Below, piece after piece: positions 44,181 to 51,718 of a stretch of DNA of 64,000 nt. The first letter of the stretch is position 1. Every line of letters begins with the position of its first letter. The DNA comes from an uncultured Hyphomonas sp. GTDB lineage: Bacteria; Pseudomonadota; Alphaproteobacteria; Caulobacterales; Hyphomonadaceae. A program made the translations under genes and the position numbers. The stretch covers positions 744,001-808,000 of the forward strand of contig NZ_OY781472.1 of assembly GCF_963677035.1 (NCBI RefSeq). Reading direction: 5' to 3'. A model generated the notes under the pieces. It searched no databases, was not told the DNA's origin, and was given only the letters and a program-made list of their open reading frames with translations.

Positions 44181-46574
44181 TTACCCTCTTAGCACACCGC
44201 CGCAGCCTTTGGCGACGGCCGCCACGACCTTGTCCATCAGCGCCTGGATGTCTTCATCCTTCAGCTTTTCCTTCGGCTGGATCGTCATCTCGAAGGCGAC
44301 GGACTTCTTGTCGTCCGGCACGCCCTTGCCCTGATAGACGTCGAATACCTCAACCAGGCTGATCAGCTGCTTGTCGGCGCCTTTGGCGAAGCGGACGATA
44401 TCTGCCGCCGGAACGGTTTCATCCACCATGAAGGCCATGTCGCGCCGGATCGGGGTCAGGTCCGACCGTTCAAGGACGGATTTCGTCTTGGTGGCTTTCG
44501 CCTTCATCACCGGCAGCGCGTTGAGGTTCAGCTCGAACCCGAAGGCCGGGCCTTCCACGTCCAGCTGTTTCAGCACGCCGGGATGCAGCGCGCCGAAATG
44601 GGCCACGGTAACTTTCGGGCCGAGCTTCAGCGCAGCCGCCTGCCCCGGATGCCAATGCCCCTGCGACGGCGCGGCCACCTGAAAGCGGTCCCCCGGCTGG
44701 CCCAGCGCTTCGAGCACGGCGAACAGGTCTGCCTTCGCGGCGTAGGAATCATAAGGCTTCGGCGCCCCCTGCCAGTGGCGTTCGCTGACCGGGCGGACAA
44801 GCGCGGCAACCATTGTGCGCTGTTCGTCCGGCCCATCGCCCAGATAGATCGGGCCTGCCTCGAAGAAGCGCGCGCCCGGCTCTCCGCGGTTCGCAGCGCG
44901 CTGGGCGGCGCTGGCGAGGTTTGCGAGGATCGACGGACGCATCTGGTCCAGATCGCTGGCCACGGGATTGGCAACGGTCAGGCTGTCCGGCGTCTTGCCG
45001 AACAGGGCCGCATTTTCCTTAGACATGAAGCTCCACGTCACCGCTTCGAGGAAGCCGCGCGCCGCCAGCACGCGCCGCGCCGTACGCACGCGCGCCTGCA
45101 GCGGGGTCGTGATGGCGCGGATACCGCCCTCAGGCGCCGGCAGCGATTCCGTCGGCAACTGGTCGTAACCGACCATGCGGGCAATCTCTTCCACGATGTC
45201 GGCTGACTGTTCCATATCGAAGCGGAAGCTTGGCGGCATCAGATACCAGGCCTCGCCTGCATCCTCGATGGAAAACTCCAGATCCTTCAGGATACGGCGC
45301 ATGTCGGGGCCTTTGACCTTCAGGCCGGTCAGGCGGTCCACGTCGGCCGGATAGAAGGTCACCTTGTCGGCCCGGGCCGGGATCATGCCGGCCACATTCG
45401 GCGTCGACACCGTGCCGCCGCCAAACTCTGTGATCAACGCCACGGCGAGGTTCAGCCCGTCGACGCAGGATTGCGGGTCGACGCCGCGCTCGAACCGGTA
45501 GCGCGCATCGGAATGAATGCCGGTCGCCCGCCCCGTGCGCGCAGTGCGCAGCGGGTCGAACCAGGCGCTCTCGATGAACACGTCCACCGTCTCGTCCGAG
45601 ACAGAAGTGGACTCACCGCCCATCACGCCGCCAAGGCCGATGGCGCCGCTGTCGTCAGCGATCACGCACATCTCTTCGCCGATGTCATAAGTCTTGCCGT
45701 CAATGGCGACGAGCTTCTCGCCTTTCCTGCCAAGCCGCGCCGTAACCGCGCCCTGCAGCTTTGCCGCATCATAGGCGTGCAGCGGGCGGGCCCGGTCCAG
45801 CGAGATGTAATTGGTCACATCGACCAGCAGCGAACGCGGCTGGATGCCGACGGCCTTCAGGCGCCGCTGCATCCAGTCCGGTGACGGACCGTTCTTCACG
45901 CCCTTGATCAATGCCCCGGCGAACATCGGGCAGGCGTCCGGCGCCTCAAGTCTGATCTCGACCGGGCAGTCGAAGCTGCCGGAGATTTTCTTCGCGTCAT
46001 GCGGGATGAACCGCCCTGCCCCCGCCGCGGCGAGATCACGCGCAATACCCTGCACGCCCAGCCAGTCCGGCCGGTTCGGCGTCACTTCGAAATCGATCAC
46101 CGGATCAGCGAGGCCGAGCGCCTCGGCCGCCGGCGTGCCAAGTGGAATGGAAGCGTCGAGGTCGGCAATGCCGTCATGATCTTCGCCGGCTTCGATCTCC
46201 TTTGTGGAGCACATCATGCCATGGCTTTCCACGCCGCGGATCTTGCGGGGCTTTTTGTCCAGTGCGAAGTCGAGCCCCGGAATCCAGGTGCCCAGCGGGG
46301 CATAGATGGCCGTCATGCCCGCGCGCGCATTCGGCGCACCGCAGACGATCTGCTTCATGCCGTCCACGGTTTCCACCTTGCACACGCGCAGCTTGTCCGC
46401 ATCCGGATGAGGCTCGGCTTCGATCACCTTGCAGACGGTGAAGTCCTTCAGCGTCTCGCGCGGGTCCTGCACGTCCTCGACCTCAAGGCCGGCCTTCAGC
46501 ATGCAGGCAAGAATTTCCTCCAGCGTCGCCTTGGAGGCGATATGGTCGCTCAGCCAGGAAAGGGTGAATTTCAT
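44181..46574 (-). CDS. pheT: Phenylalanyl-tRNA synthetase beta subunit
   Basis: A 797-residue protein. The N-terminal tRNA-binding (EMAP-like) domain (about residues 38-150, VCKVIEAEPHPDADKLRVCK), B3/B4 editing domain, B5, the core domain resembling a class II synthetase, and the C-terminal FDX-ACB domain (RSDLTPIRRDMAFMVDE) are all in order. It pairs with PheS to charge tRNA-Phe. Normally adjacent to pheS, here it is separated by two accessory genes of 1.1 kb; the gene just upstream overlaps its start by ATGA. Confidence 0.97.
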   Translation of the reverse strand: MKFTLSWLSDHIASKATLEEILACMLKAGLEVEDVQDPRETLKDFTVCKVIEAEPHPDADKLRVCKVETVDGMKQIVCGAPNARAGMTAIYAPLGTWIPGLDFALDKKPRKIRGVESHGMMCSTKEIEAGEDHDGIADLDASIPLGTPAAEALGLADPVIDFEVTPNRPDWLGVQGIARDLAAAGAGRFIPHDAKKISGSFDCPVEIRLEAPDACPMFAGALIKGVKNGPSPDWMQRRLKAVGIQPRSLLVDVTNYISLDRARPLHAYDAAKLQGAVTARLGRKGEKLVAIDGKTYDIGEEMCVIADDSGAIGLGGVMGGESTSVSDETVDVFIESAWFDPLRTARTGRATGIHSDARYRFERGVDPQSCVDGLNLAVALITEFGGGTVSTPNVAGMIPARADKVTFYPADVDRLTGLKVKGPDMRRILKDLEFSIEDAGEAWYLMPPSFRFDMEQSADIVEEIARMVGYDQLPTESLPAPEGGIRAITTPLQARVRTARRVLAARGFLEAVTWSFMSKENAALFGKTPDSLTVANPVASDLDQMRPSILANLASAAQRAANRGEPGARFFEAGPIYLGDGPDEQRTMVAALVRPVSERHWQGAPKPYDSYAAKADLFAVLEALGQPGDRFQVAAPSQGHWHPGQAAALKLGPKVTVAHFGALHPGVLKQLDVEGPAFGFELNLNALPVMKAKATKTKSVLERSDLTPIRRDMAFMVDETVPAADIVRFAKGADKQLISLVEVFDVYQGKGVPDDKKSVAFEMTIQPKEKLKDEDIQALMDKVVAAVAKGCGGVLRG

Positions 46575-47053
46575 ACTATTGTTCCCAAGGCTAGAATGAT
46601 TGCGGCTACCAAGAACCCCATGACGCCAAAGGCGTACAAACTTATCGTCATAAGGGCGCTGGAAGGACTGCAGAGAAGAAACGTGTGTTTTTTCTGGCCC
46701 GCTTTAAAGATTGAGCCGCGCCCCAGTTCGATCTCATTTCGCTTTTCCAGTCGTCGCACCTGCTTCAATGCGGTCAACATCCACAAGCGCCACCGGTAGG
46801 CTCGTAGAAACCAGATCACACTGATTATCAAGCCACCGATCGCTGGCCATACACCAAACGCTTCACGCCATTTAGGCTCAATGATCGCACCGGCAAGCAC
46901 GAACGATATTGTGATGTAAGGCGCCACTGAGGAGTCTATTAAGCGCTCATGATAATTTGCATATTCCGAAACTGTTGAGTACGCCGCTCGAAATTTCTCA
47001 TCGTCGGAAATCACGGGAGACGCCTCATTTGGACCACCTGGATTGGTCATCAC
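46571..47053 (-). CDS. Hypothetical membrane protein inserted between pheS and pheT
   Basis: A 160-residue protein with three hydrophobic segments (around APYITISFVLAGAII, VWPAIGGLIISVIWFL, and the C-terminal SLYAFGVMGFLVAAIILALG) flanking a basic cytosolic stretch YRWRLWMLTALKQVRRLEKR. No family recognised. Its base composition is visibly more AT-rich than the synthetase genes around it, suggesting separate origin. It overlaps the pheT start by 4 bp (ATGA), so pheT translation is coupled to it. Codon use and position make it the clearest foreign gene in this block. Confidence 0.75.
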   Translation of the reverse strand: MMTNPGGPNEASPVISDDEKFRAAYSTVSEYANYHERLIDSSVAPYITISFVLAGAIIEPKWREAFGVWPAIGGLIISVIWFLRAYRWRLWMLTALKQVRRLEKRNEIELGRGSIFKAGQKKHTFLLCSPSSALMTISLYAFGVMGFLVAAIILALGTIV

Positions 47054-47085
47054 CGCAGTCCTCTTCTGTCATGTGAACTCATCGT

Positions 47086-47694
47086 CTATTCCAGTTCGGG
47101 ATTTAATGCGTCTTGAACCTGATTGACCGCGGACAGGTTCTCAAAAATATCTTCTTTGCTGCGCGTGCAGGCCTTCACGCGCCGGGCAGGTGAATTCTCT
47201 GACAGGCCGTTGACCTGCCAGCAGCGTTTGAACACAGAGCAATAGCAGACCCGCATGGTCAGCGCGCCCCACTCTGCGGCCGTTTCGGCCTGCTCTTCCG
47301 GGCTGATGGCGTCCGCCGGCCAGGAAATGCGCAAGGCGCTGATCGTTTCTCCCGGCGCTACGGCGCGGCCCACCATGCTTGTCCATGACAGGTCATAGCC
47401 GCCCGGCAGTGCGTCACGATAGGCGGCCAGGCTGTCCAGCGGCTTGCCGTCTTTCAGCATCTCGACCGACTCAACCAGGGCAGGCCCGACGCCGCTGTTG
47501 CGGAAACGCACCCCGATCTCGCGCACACGCGGATCGGTAGCGACATAGCCATCCGACTGCAGCACAGGATAAACAGAGCCGTGCTGCTGGGCCCGCATCA
47601 CGCGTCCCTGATCCCAGGCAATGAAGACCGCAATCGCGCTGGTGATAACCGCGCAGATCGCAATCAGCATTTCAGCTTTGTTGCCTGTGCCCAT
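47086..47694 (-). CDS. Hypothetical membrane-anchored protein between pheS and pheT
   Basis: A 202-residue protein. One N-terminal transmembrane helix (MLIAICAVITSAIAVFIAW) is followed by a soluble domain with a beta-rich centre (VRFRNSGVGPALVESVEMLKDG) and cysteines in CYCSVFKRCWQVNG. The FRNSGVGPA-type segment is shared with many short anchored proteins of unknown role. It begins 10 bases after the pheS stop, so it belongs to the pheS operon. Function unknown. Confidence 0.78.
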   Translation of the reverse strand: MGTGNKAEMLIAICAVITSAIAVFIAWDQGRVMRAQQHGSVYPVLQSDGYVATDPRVREIGVRFRNSGVGPALVESVEMLKDGKPLDSLAAYRDALPGGYDLSWTSMVGRAVAPGETISALRISWPADAISPEEQAETAAEWGALTMRVCYCSVFKRCWQVNGLSENSPARRVKACTRSKEDIFENLSAVNQVQDALNPELE

Positions 47695-47704
47695 GCCGTT
47701 GTCC

Positions 47705-48781
47705 TCAGCTCAACCCACCGCTGACGGAAGGCGTCGACCACGGCGCGAAGCCGTAATGGCGGGTCCATTGCGGATCGGCCTCGAAATACGGGCGCAGGTC
47801 CGGCATGCCGTATTTCAGCATGGCCAGACGGTCGATCCCCATACCGAAGGCGAAGCCCTGATATTCATCCGGATCGATGCCACAATTGCGCAGCACGTTC
47901 GGGTGCACCATGCCGCTGCCGAGGATCTCCATCCAGCTGTCACCAGCGCCGATCTCGATCGTCTCACCCTTGCGGGTATATTTCACGTCCATTTCGGCCG
48001 ATGGCTCCGTGAACGGAAAGAAGTGCGGGCGGAAGCGGGCTTCCACATTATCCACCTCGAAGAAGGCTTTCACGAAATCGATGAGGCAGCCTTTGAGGTG
48101 CCCCATATGGGTGCCCTTCTCGATGACGAGCCCCTCGACCTGGTGGAACATCGGCGTATGCGTCGCGTCCCAGTCATTGCGGTAAACCCGGCCCGGCACA
48201 AGAATGCGGATCGGCGGCTTCTGCTTCATCATGGTGCGGATCTGCACCGGCGAGGTATGCGTGCGCAGCACTTTCGGCGCGTCGCCTTCCTGCGCCTTCA
48301 TGAAGAAGGTGTCGTGCGTCTCCCGCGCCGGGTGGCCTTCGGGGAAGTTCAGTGCGGTGAAATTGTGCCAGTCGTCTTCCACGTCCGGGCCTTCGGCCAC
48401 GGTGAAGCCCATGTCGCCGAAGATGGCCGCGACTTCCTCGAACACCTGCATGACCGGGTGCAGCGCGCCGGCCTTCGGGCCGGGGGCCGGTGGCAGGGTC
48501 AGGTCCAGCGTCTCGCTGGCCAGCTGCTTCTCCAGCGCCTCGGCTTCGAGTTCGGCCTTGCGGGCGGTGACGGCATCATTCACGCGGTTTTTCAGCGCGT
48601 TCAGCTTCGGGCCGTTTTCCTTGCGCTCTTCCGGGCTCATCTTGCCCAGCGAGCCCATCAGGCCGGAGACCCTGCCCTTCTTGCCCAGCTCTGCCACGCG
48701 CACCGCGTCCAGAGCGTCCAGGTCAGCCGCCCCGGCAATTGCCGCCAGCGCTTCGTTTTCGATCGTCGTGATATCGGACAA
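47705..48781 (-). CDS. pheS: Phenylalanyl-tRNA synthetase alpha subunit
   Basis: A 358-residue protein. The N-terminal coiled-coil region is followed by [19 protein letters not shown], class II motif 1, the motif 2 segment [19 protein letters not shown] and motif 3 [16 protein letters not shown]. The start is taken as TTG at 48781 because AGGGG lies seven bases upstream and homology to other PheS begins there; the in-frame ATG at 48838 would add 19 atypical residues and has no ribosome-binding site. An intrinsic terminator lies 69 bases upstream. Confidence 0.95.
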   Translation of the reverse strand: MSDITTIENEALAAIAGAADLDALDAVRVAELGKKGRVSGLMGSLGKMSPEERKENGPKLNALKNRVNDAVTARKAELEAEALEKQLASETLDLTLPPAPGPKAGALHPVMQVFEEVAAIFGDMGFTVAEGPDVEDDWHNFTALNFPEGHPARETHDTFFMKAQEGDAPKVLRTHTSPVQIRTMMKQKPPIRILVPGRVYRNDWDATHTPMFHQVEGLVIEKGTHMGHLKGCLIDFVKAFFEVDNVEARFRPHFFPFTEPSAEMDVKYTRKGETIEIGAGDSWMEILGSGMVHPNVLRNCGIDPDEYQGFAFGMGIDRLAMLKYGMPDLRPYFEADPQWTRHYGFAPWSTPSVSGGLS

Positions 48782-48849
48782 GGTCTTGCCCCTTTTATGG
48801 TTCCGCGGGCTTTGTAGGCGCTTCGCGGGATCATGCAAATCTGGAAATG

Positions 48850-48877
48850 AAAAAGCCCGGCGCGATGGCCGGGCTTT
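48850..48877 (-). terminator. Intrinsic terminator between the basic ORF and pheS
   Basis: On the minus strand AAAGCCCGGC and GCCGGGCTTT form a 10-bp perfect stem with a 6-base loop, followed by further T residues (TTTTT in all). It would end the rpmI-rplT-basic ORF transcript. pheS then needs its own promoter in the short gap, or read-through. Confidence 0.85.
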
Positions 48878-48942
48878 CTCTCATTCGGTTCGGCGGCTGC
48901 CTTTTCAGGCGGTCACCGGCGGCGCGGGGCCTCACAGAAAGC

Positions 48943-49104
48943 TTACTTGCCGGCAGCTTTCTTGCGGGCGAGACGCGCACGCTTGGTGTTGCCAAACACG
49001 CGGACTTTCGACCGCTTGCCGAGATTGGCACTCCAGGTCGCGTTGCGGCGCTTGACGCGCGGCTTCTTGGCCGGGTGCAGAATGGTATTCGGGGACTTCG
49101 ACAT
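48943..49104 (-). CDS. Overlooked 53-residue highly basic protein downstream of rplT
   Basis: A 53-codon ORF: ATG at 49104, TAA at 48943. It has 10 Lys and 8 Arg and no Asp or Glu at all. It begins MSKSPNTILHPAKKPRVKRR and ends RARLARKKAAGK. AGGA lies eight bases upstream. It starts 34 bases after the rplT stop and is followed by an intrinsic terminator, so it appears to be the last gene of the rpmI-rplT unit. It is not bL34, bL36, bS22 or THX by eye. Composition and position suggest an RNA-binding ribosome-associated protein; that is inference. Confidence 0.75.
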   Translation of the reverse strand: MSKSPNTILHPAKKPRVKRRNATWSANLGKRSKVRVFGNTKRARLARKKAAGK

Positions 49105-49138
49105 GAGGTCGTTCCTGTAGCTTCAGTCTTTAAAGAAC

Positions 49139-49501
49139 TTAGGCGAGTGCCGATTTGGCCTGAGCGACCAGAGCGCCGAATGCGTCCGGATCCTTGATGG
49201 CGATATCGGACATCACTTTGCGGTCGACTTCGATACCGGCCTTGGTCAGGCCGTTGATGAACTGCGAGTAGTTCATCTCGTCATCGTGGATGCGGACAGC
49301 GGCGTTGATACGCTGGATCCAGAGCGAGCGGAACTTCCGCTTCTTCACTTTACGGCCGACATAAGCGTACTGGCCGGCTTCCCAGACGGACTGGTGCGCG
49401 ATGCGGAACGTATTCTTACGGCGGTTACGGAAACCCTTGGCCTGCTTCAGGACTTTCTTGTGGCGGGCATGGGCAGGAACTTTAGCGCGGGAGCGGGGCA
49501 T
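49139..49501 (-). CDS. rplT: 50S ribosomal protein bL20
   Basis: A 120-residue protein with the bL20 signature: [20 protein letters not shown], the [19 protein letters not shown] helix and [22 protein letters not shown]. It is an early 50S assembly protein that binds 23S rRNA and, in E. coli, also represses its own operon. The N-terminus MPRSRAKVP differs from the common MARVKRG. It follows rpmI after 46 bases, the standard infC-rpmI-rplT order. Confidence 0.97.
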   Translation of the reverse strand: MPRSRAKVPAHARHKKVLKQAKGFRNRRKNTFRIAHQSVWEAGQYAYVGRKVKKRKFRSLWIQRINAAVRIHDDEMNYSQFINGLTKAGIEVDRKVMSDIAIKDPDAFGALVAQAKSALA

Positions 49502-49547
49502 CTGAGCCTCCTTCTTTCAAGATCTTGTTTAAGTCAGCGACGGCAGC

Positions 49548-49748
49548 TTAGAGGCCGTACGGCAGGAACTTTTTCACACGGGCTTCATCAGCCTTGGCAC
49601 CGACGGACGTGCCGCGGTTCTGGCGGATGTATTTCGCGTTGTGGCTGATCAGGCGGTGGCGCTTGCCGGCGACGCCGTGCTTCAGCTTGCCCGAGGCGGT
49701 GATCTTGAAGCGCTTTGCAGCGGCCTTCTTGGTCTTCATCTTCGGCAT
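49548..49748 (-). CDS. rpmI: 50S ribosomal protein bL35
   Basis: A 66-residue protein beginning MPKMKTKKAAAKRF with KRHRLISHNAKYIRQNRG and the C-terminal VKKFLPYGL, all typical of bL35. The start is the ATG at 49748, preceded by AGGAG; an upstream in-frame ATG adds 18 non-conserved residues. It is separated from infC by 273 bases that include a hairpin terminator and a tandem array, so a separate promoter is likely. Confidence 0.96.
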   Translation of the reverse strand: MPKMKTKKAAAKRFKITASGKLKHGVAGKRHRLISHNAKYIRQNRGTSVGAKADEARVKKFLPYGL

Positions 49749-49935
49749 TTCATTCTCCTTGTTTCGTGGAGCTCGCACCCTTGCGGGCGGCCCGGTTTTC
49801 ATGAGTGGAGGGCATGCCGTTCGCCTGCACCACTCGGAAGAGGCGGCTTATGGCGGATTGAGACAAGGGAATCAAGGGGCGAAAGCGGCTGGAAATGCAC
49901 TCGGGTTTTTCGCTGAAATCCCCCACAGGAACGGG

Positions 49936-49966
49936 AAAAGCCGGCAGGGTCCGCCCAGCCGGCTCT
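49936..49966 (-). terminator. Terminator hairpin downstream of infC
   Basis: On the minus strand AGCCGGC and GCCGGCT form a 7-bp stem followed by TTTTCCCG. It lies about 55 bases beyond the infC stop, directly after the tandem array. It may end the infC transcript or act as part of an rpmI-rplT leader. Confidence 0.65.
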
Positions 49967-49970
49967 TGAG

Positions 49971-50004
49971 GGTGTATAGACGGTGTCTAGAGGGTGTTGT
50001 CGAT
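49971..50004 (-). repeat. 11-bp tandem array downstream of infC
   Basis: On the plus strand: GGTGTATAGAC (49971), GGTGTCTAGAG (49982), GGTGTTGTCGAT (49993, 12 bases), then GGT. It starts 17 bases past the infC stop. It matches three units of the array after serB in order, unit lengths and orientation (27 of 34 positions identical). Function unknown. Confidence 0.7.
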
Positions 50005-50021
50005 GGTGTTCAGCGCCCCGT

Positions 50022-50561
50022 TCAGCGCGGCGTCAGAACCATCGTCATCTGGCGGCCTTCGAGCTTCGGCTCAAGCTCCACTTTCGCCACTTCGTCGAAG
50101 TCTTCCTTCACCCGGTTCAGCAATTCCATGCCCAGATGCTGGTGCGCCATTTCCCGTCCGCGGAAGCGCAGGGTGACTTTCACCTTGTCGCCCGCTTCGA
50201 AGAAGCGCGTCATCGCTTTCGTTTTGACGCCATAGTCATGCACGTCGATGTTCGGACGCATCTTGATTTCTTTGAGCTCGGAATTCTTCTGCTTTTTCTT
50301 CGCAGCGGCTTTCTTCTTCCGCTCTTCGAAACGCAGCTTGCCATAGTCTAGAATCTTGACGACAGGCACTTCCTGGTTCGGCGAAACTTCGACGAGGTCC
50401 ATGCTCGCTTCACGCGCAGCATCCAGAGCTGCTGCCAGCGGCATCACTCCCTGTTTCTCACCGTGTTCGTCGATCAACAGGACCTTGGCGGCCTTGATGT
50501 CGTCATTGGTGCGCGGTCCCTTTTCCTTCTGGGGCGCTTCATTCATTGGTCTGCGAGCTAT
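50022..50561 (-). CDS. infC: Translation initiation factor IF-3, probable ATA start
   Basis: A 179-residue protein with the N-terminal domain ([20 protein letters not shown]), lysine-rich linker ([20 protein letters not shown]) and C-terminal domain ([16 protein letters not shown]). IF-3 binds the 30S subunit and rejects incorrect start codons. The first ATG (50546) has no ribosome-binding site nearby. A perfect AAAGGAG lies seven bases before ATA at 50561, in frame and adding IARRP, a typical IF-3 N-terminus. The rare start is consistent with the known autoregulation of infC through a non-canonical codon. A strong hairpin lies upstream. Confidence 0.93.
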   Translation of the reverse strand: MARRPMNEAPQKEKGPRTNDDIKAAKVLLIDEHGEKQGVMPLAAALDAAREASMDLVEVSPNQEVPVVKILDYGKLRFEERKKKAAAKKKQKNSELKEIKMRPNIDVHDYGVKTKAMTRFFEAGDKVKVTLRFRGREMAHQHLGMELLNRVKEDFDEVAKVELEPKLEGRQMTMVLTPR

Positions 50562-50590
50562 GGCCGATCTCCTTTGTGGCTATTCTCGGA

Positions 50591-50629
50591 TGCCTGAATA
50601 TGCCTGTAGTTGCGGGCATATTCAAGGCA
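50591..50629 (-). promoter_or_regulatory. Long hairpin in the infC upstream region
   Basis: TGCCTGAATATGCC (50591-50604) and GGCATATTCAAGGCA (50615-50629) pair over 14 bp with a single bulged base and a 10-base loop. It lies between the GT9 stop and the infC ribosome-binding site. It could terminate the glycosyltransferase operon or fold in the infC leader. It has no clean T-tract. Confidence 0.55.
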
Positions 50630-50658
50630 AAGCGCACTCGGCAAAAATTGCGGCGCGG

Positions 50659-51693
50659 TCAAGTGGGAAGCACACCCAGCGCCAGAATTGACCGCCAGAC
50701 CGTGTCGATCTCCAATTCTGCCAGCGTCGGTGCCGAATTGATGATCGGTGACCGGGCGCCCCGCGGGGCCGCGTGATCCGGGTTGCTTTCATTGGTGGCA
50801 AACAGCGCAACGCCCGGCGCACCGGCGATTGCAGCCATGTGCATCGGGCCGGTATCATTGCCGACAACGAAGGCGGCTTTCTCCGCCAGGGTGACGATTT
50901 GAAACAGGTCCGTCCGGGTGACGAGGCTCTTGGCCCGTTTCTCCCGCTTCAATATGTCCTGCGCGATCTTGCCCTCGGCCTTGCCGCCGATAATGGCGGG
51001 CGTCACCCCTGCATCGGCAACGCGTCTGGCCAGTTCGGCAAACCGTTCCACCGGCCAGCGCTTCGCTTCCCGGTGTTCGGACGCGCCCGGGATCAGCAGC
51101 ATGTACGGTTGTTCCAGCCCGAAATAGGCCGGCTGCAGCCGCGGGGCATCACGCAGTTTCGGCCGCACCCAGCTGAGGTCCGGCTTCGGAAAGTTCTCAC
51201 GGTTCCAGCGCCCGTCCGGCGCCACGCCCGCCACGGCCAGTTGCTCTGCCAGCCGGTCGATCGAGTGCATGGTCGCCCGGTCCGGATTGTCGTGGAAGAA
51301 GGCCGCCTTCTCATGGTGGCCGGACCAGAGCGGCGCCTTGCCCATACGGCTCAGCGCCGAGAAATAATTCTTCGTGCGCCCGGACGTCTGGAAGTCATAG
51401 ATGATGTCGTATTTCGTCTTGCGGATGCGGCTGAGCAGCGCCGTCGTCGCCTTCATCGTGTCGGGGCGGCCATCGGTTTCGACCCGGTCGAAATACGGGC
51501 AAGATTTTGCGAAAGTCTCGAAAGGCGGCGTCGTCAGCAGCGTGATACGAGCGGAGGGATGAAATTCCCGCACGGCTTTCATCGCACCAAGGGCCAGCAC
51601 AAAGTCCCCGAGCGCGCTCAGCTTGATGACCAGAACTTCCTTGGCGCCAGCCCCCGGATTAACCGGGCTGGCGAGCTTTGCGGTTTTTGCCAT
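50659..51693 (-). CDS. Glycosyltransferase family 9 (heptosyltransferase-like)
   Basis: A 344-residue GT-B enzyme. The N-terminal VIKLSALGDFVLALGAMKAVRE, the central IPGASEHREAKRWPVERFAELA and the C-terminal VGNDTGPMHMAAIAG are the GT9 motifs. GT9 enzymes use ADP-heptose or related donors to build the lipopolysaccharide core at the cytosolic face. It lies 25 bases after a GT4 gene, forming a two-gene unit for surface-glycan synthesis. The exact linkage cannot be told. Confidence 0.91.
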   Translation of the reverse strand: MAKTAKLASPVNPGAGAKEVLVIKLSALGDFVLALGAMKAVREFHPSARITLLTTPPFETFAKSCPYFDRVETDGRPDTMKATTALLSRIRKTKYDIIYDFQTSGRTKNYFSALSRMGKAPLWSGHHEKAAFFHDNPDRATMHSIDRLAEQLAVAGVAPDGRWNRENFPKPDLSWVRPKLRDAPRLQPAYFGLEQPYMLLIPGASEHREAKRWPVERFAELARRVADAGVTPAIIGGKAEGKIAQDILKREKRAKSLVTRTDLFQIVTLAEKAAFVVGNDTGPMHMAAIAGAPGVALFATNESNPDHAAPRGARSPIINSAPTLAELEIDTVWRSILALGVLPT

Positions 51694-51718
51694 GCCTACT
51701 GCCTACCTCGTCGGTCCC

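Noticed and set aside
48831..48899. Possible Phe leader peptide ([17 protein letters not shown]) before pheS, suggesting pheST attenuation
   Set aside because: Its Phe-Phe codons are simply the T-tract of the terminator, so the control codons lie after, not before, the hairpin. That cannot work as a classical attenuator.
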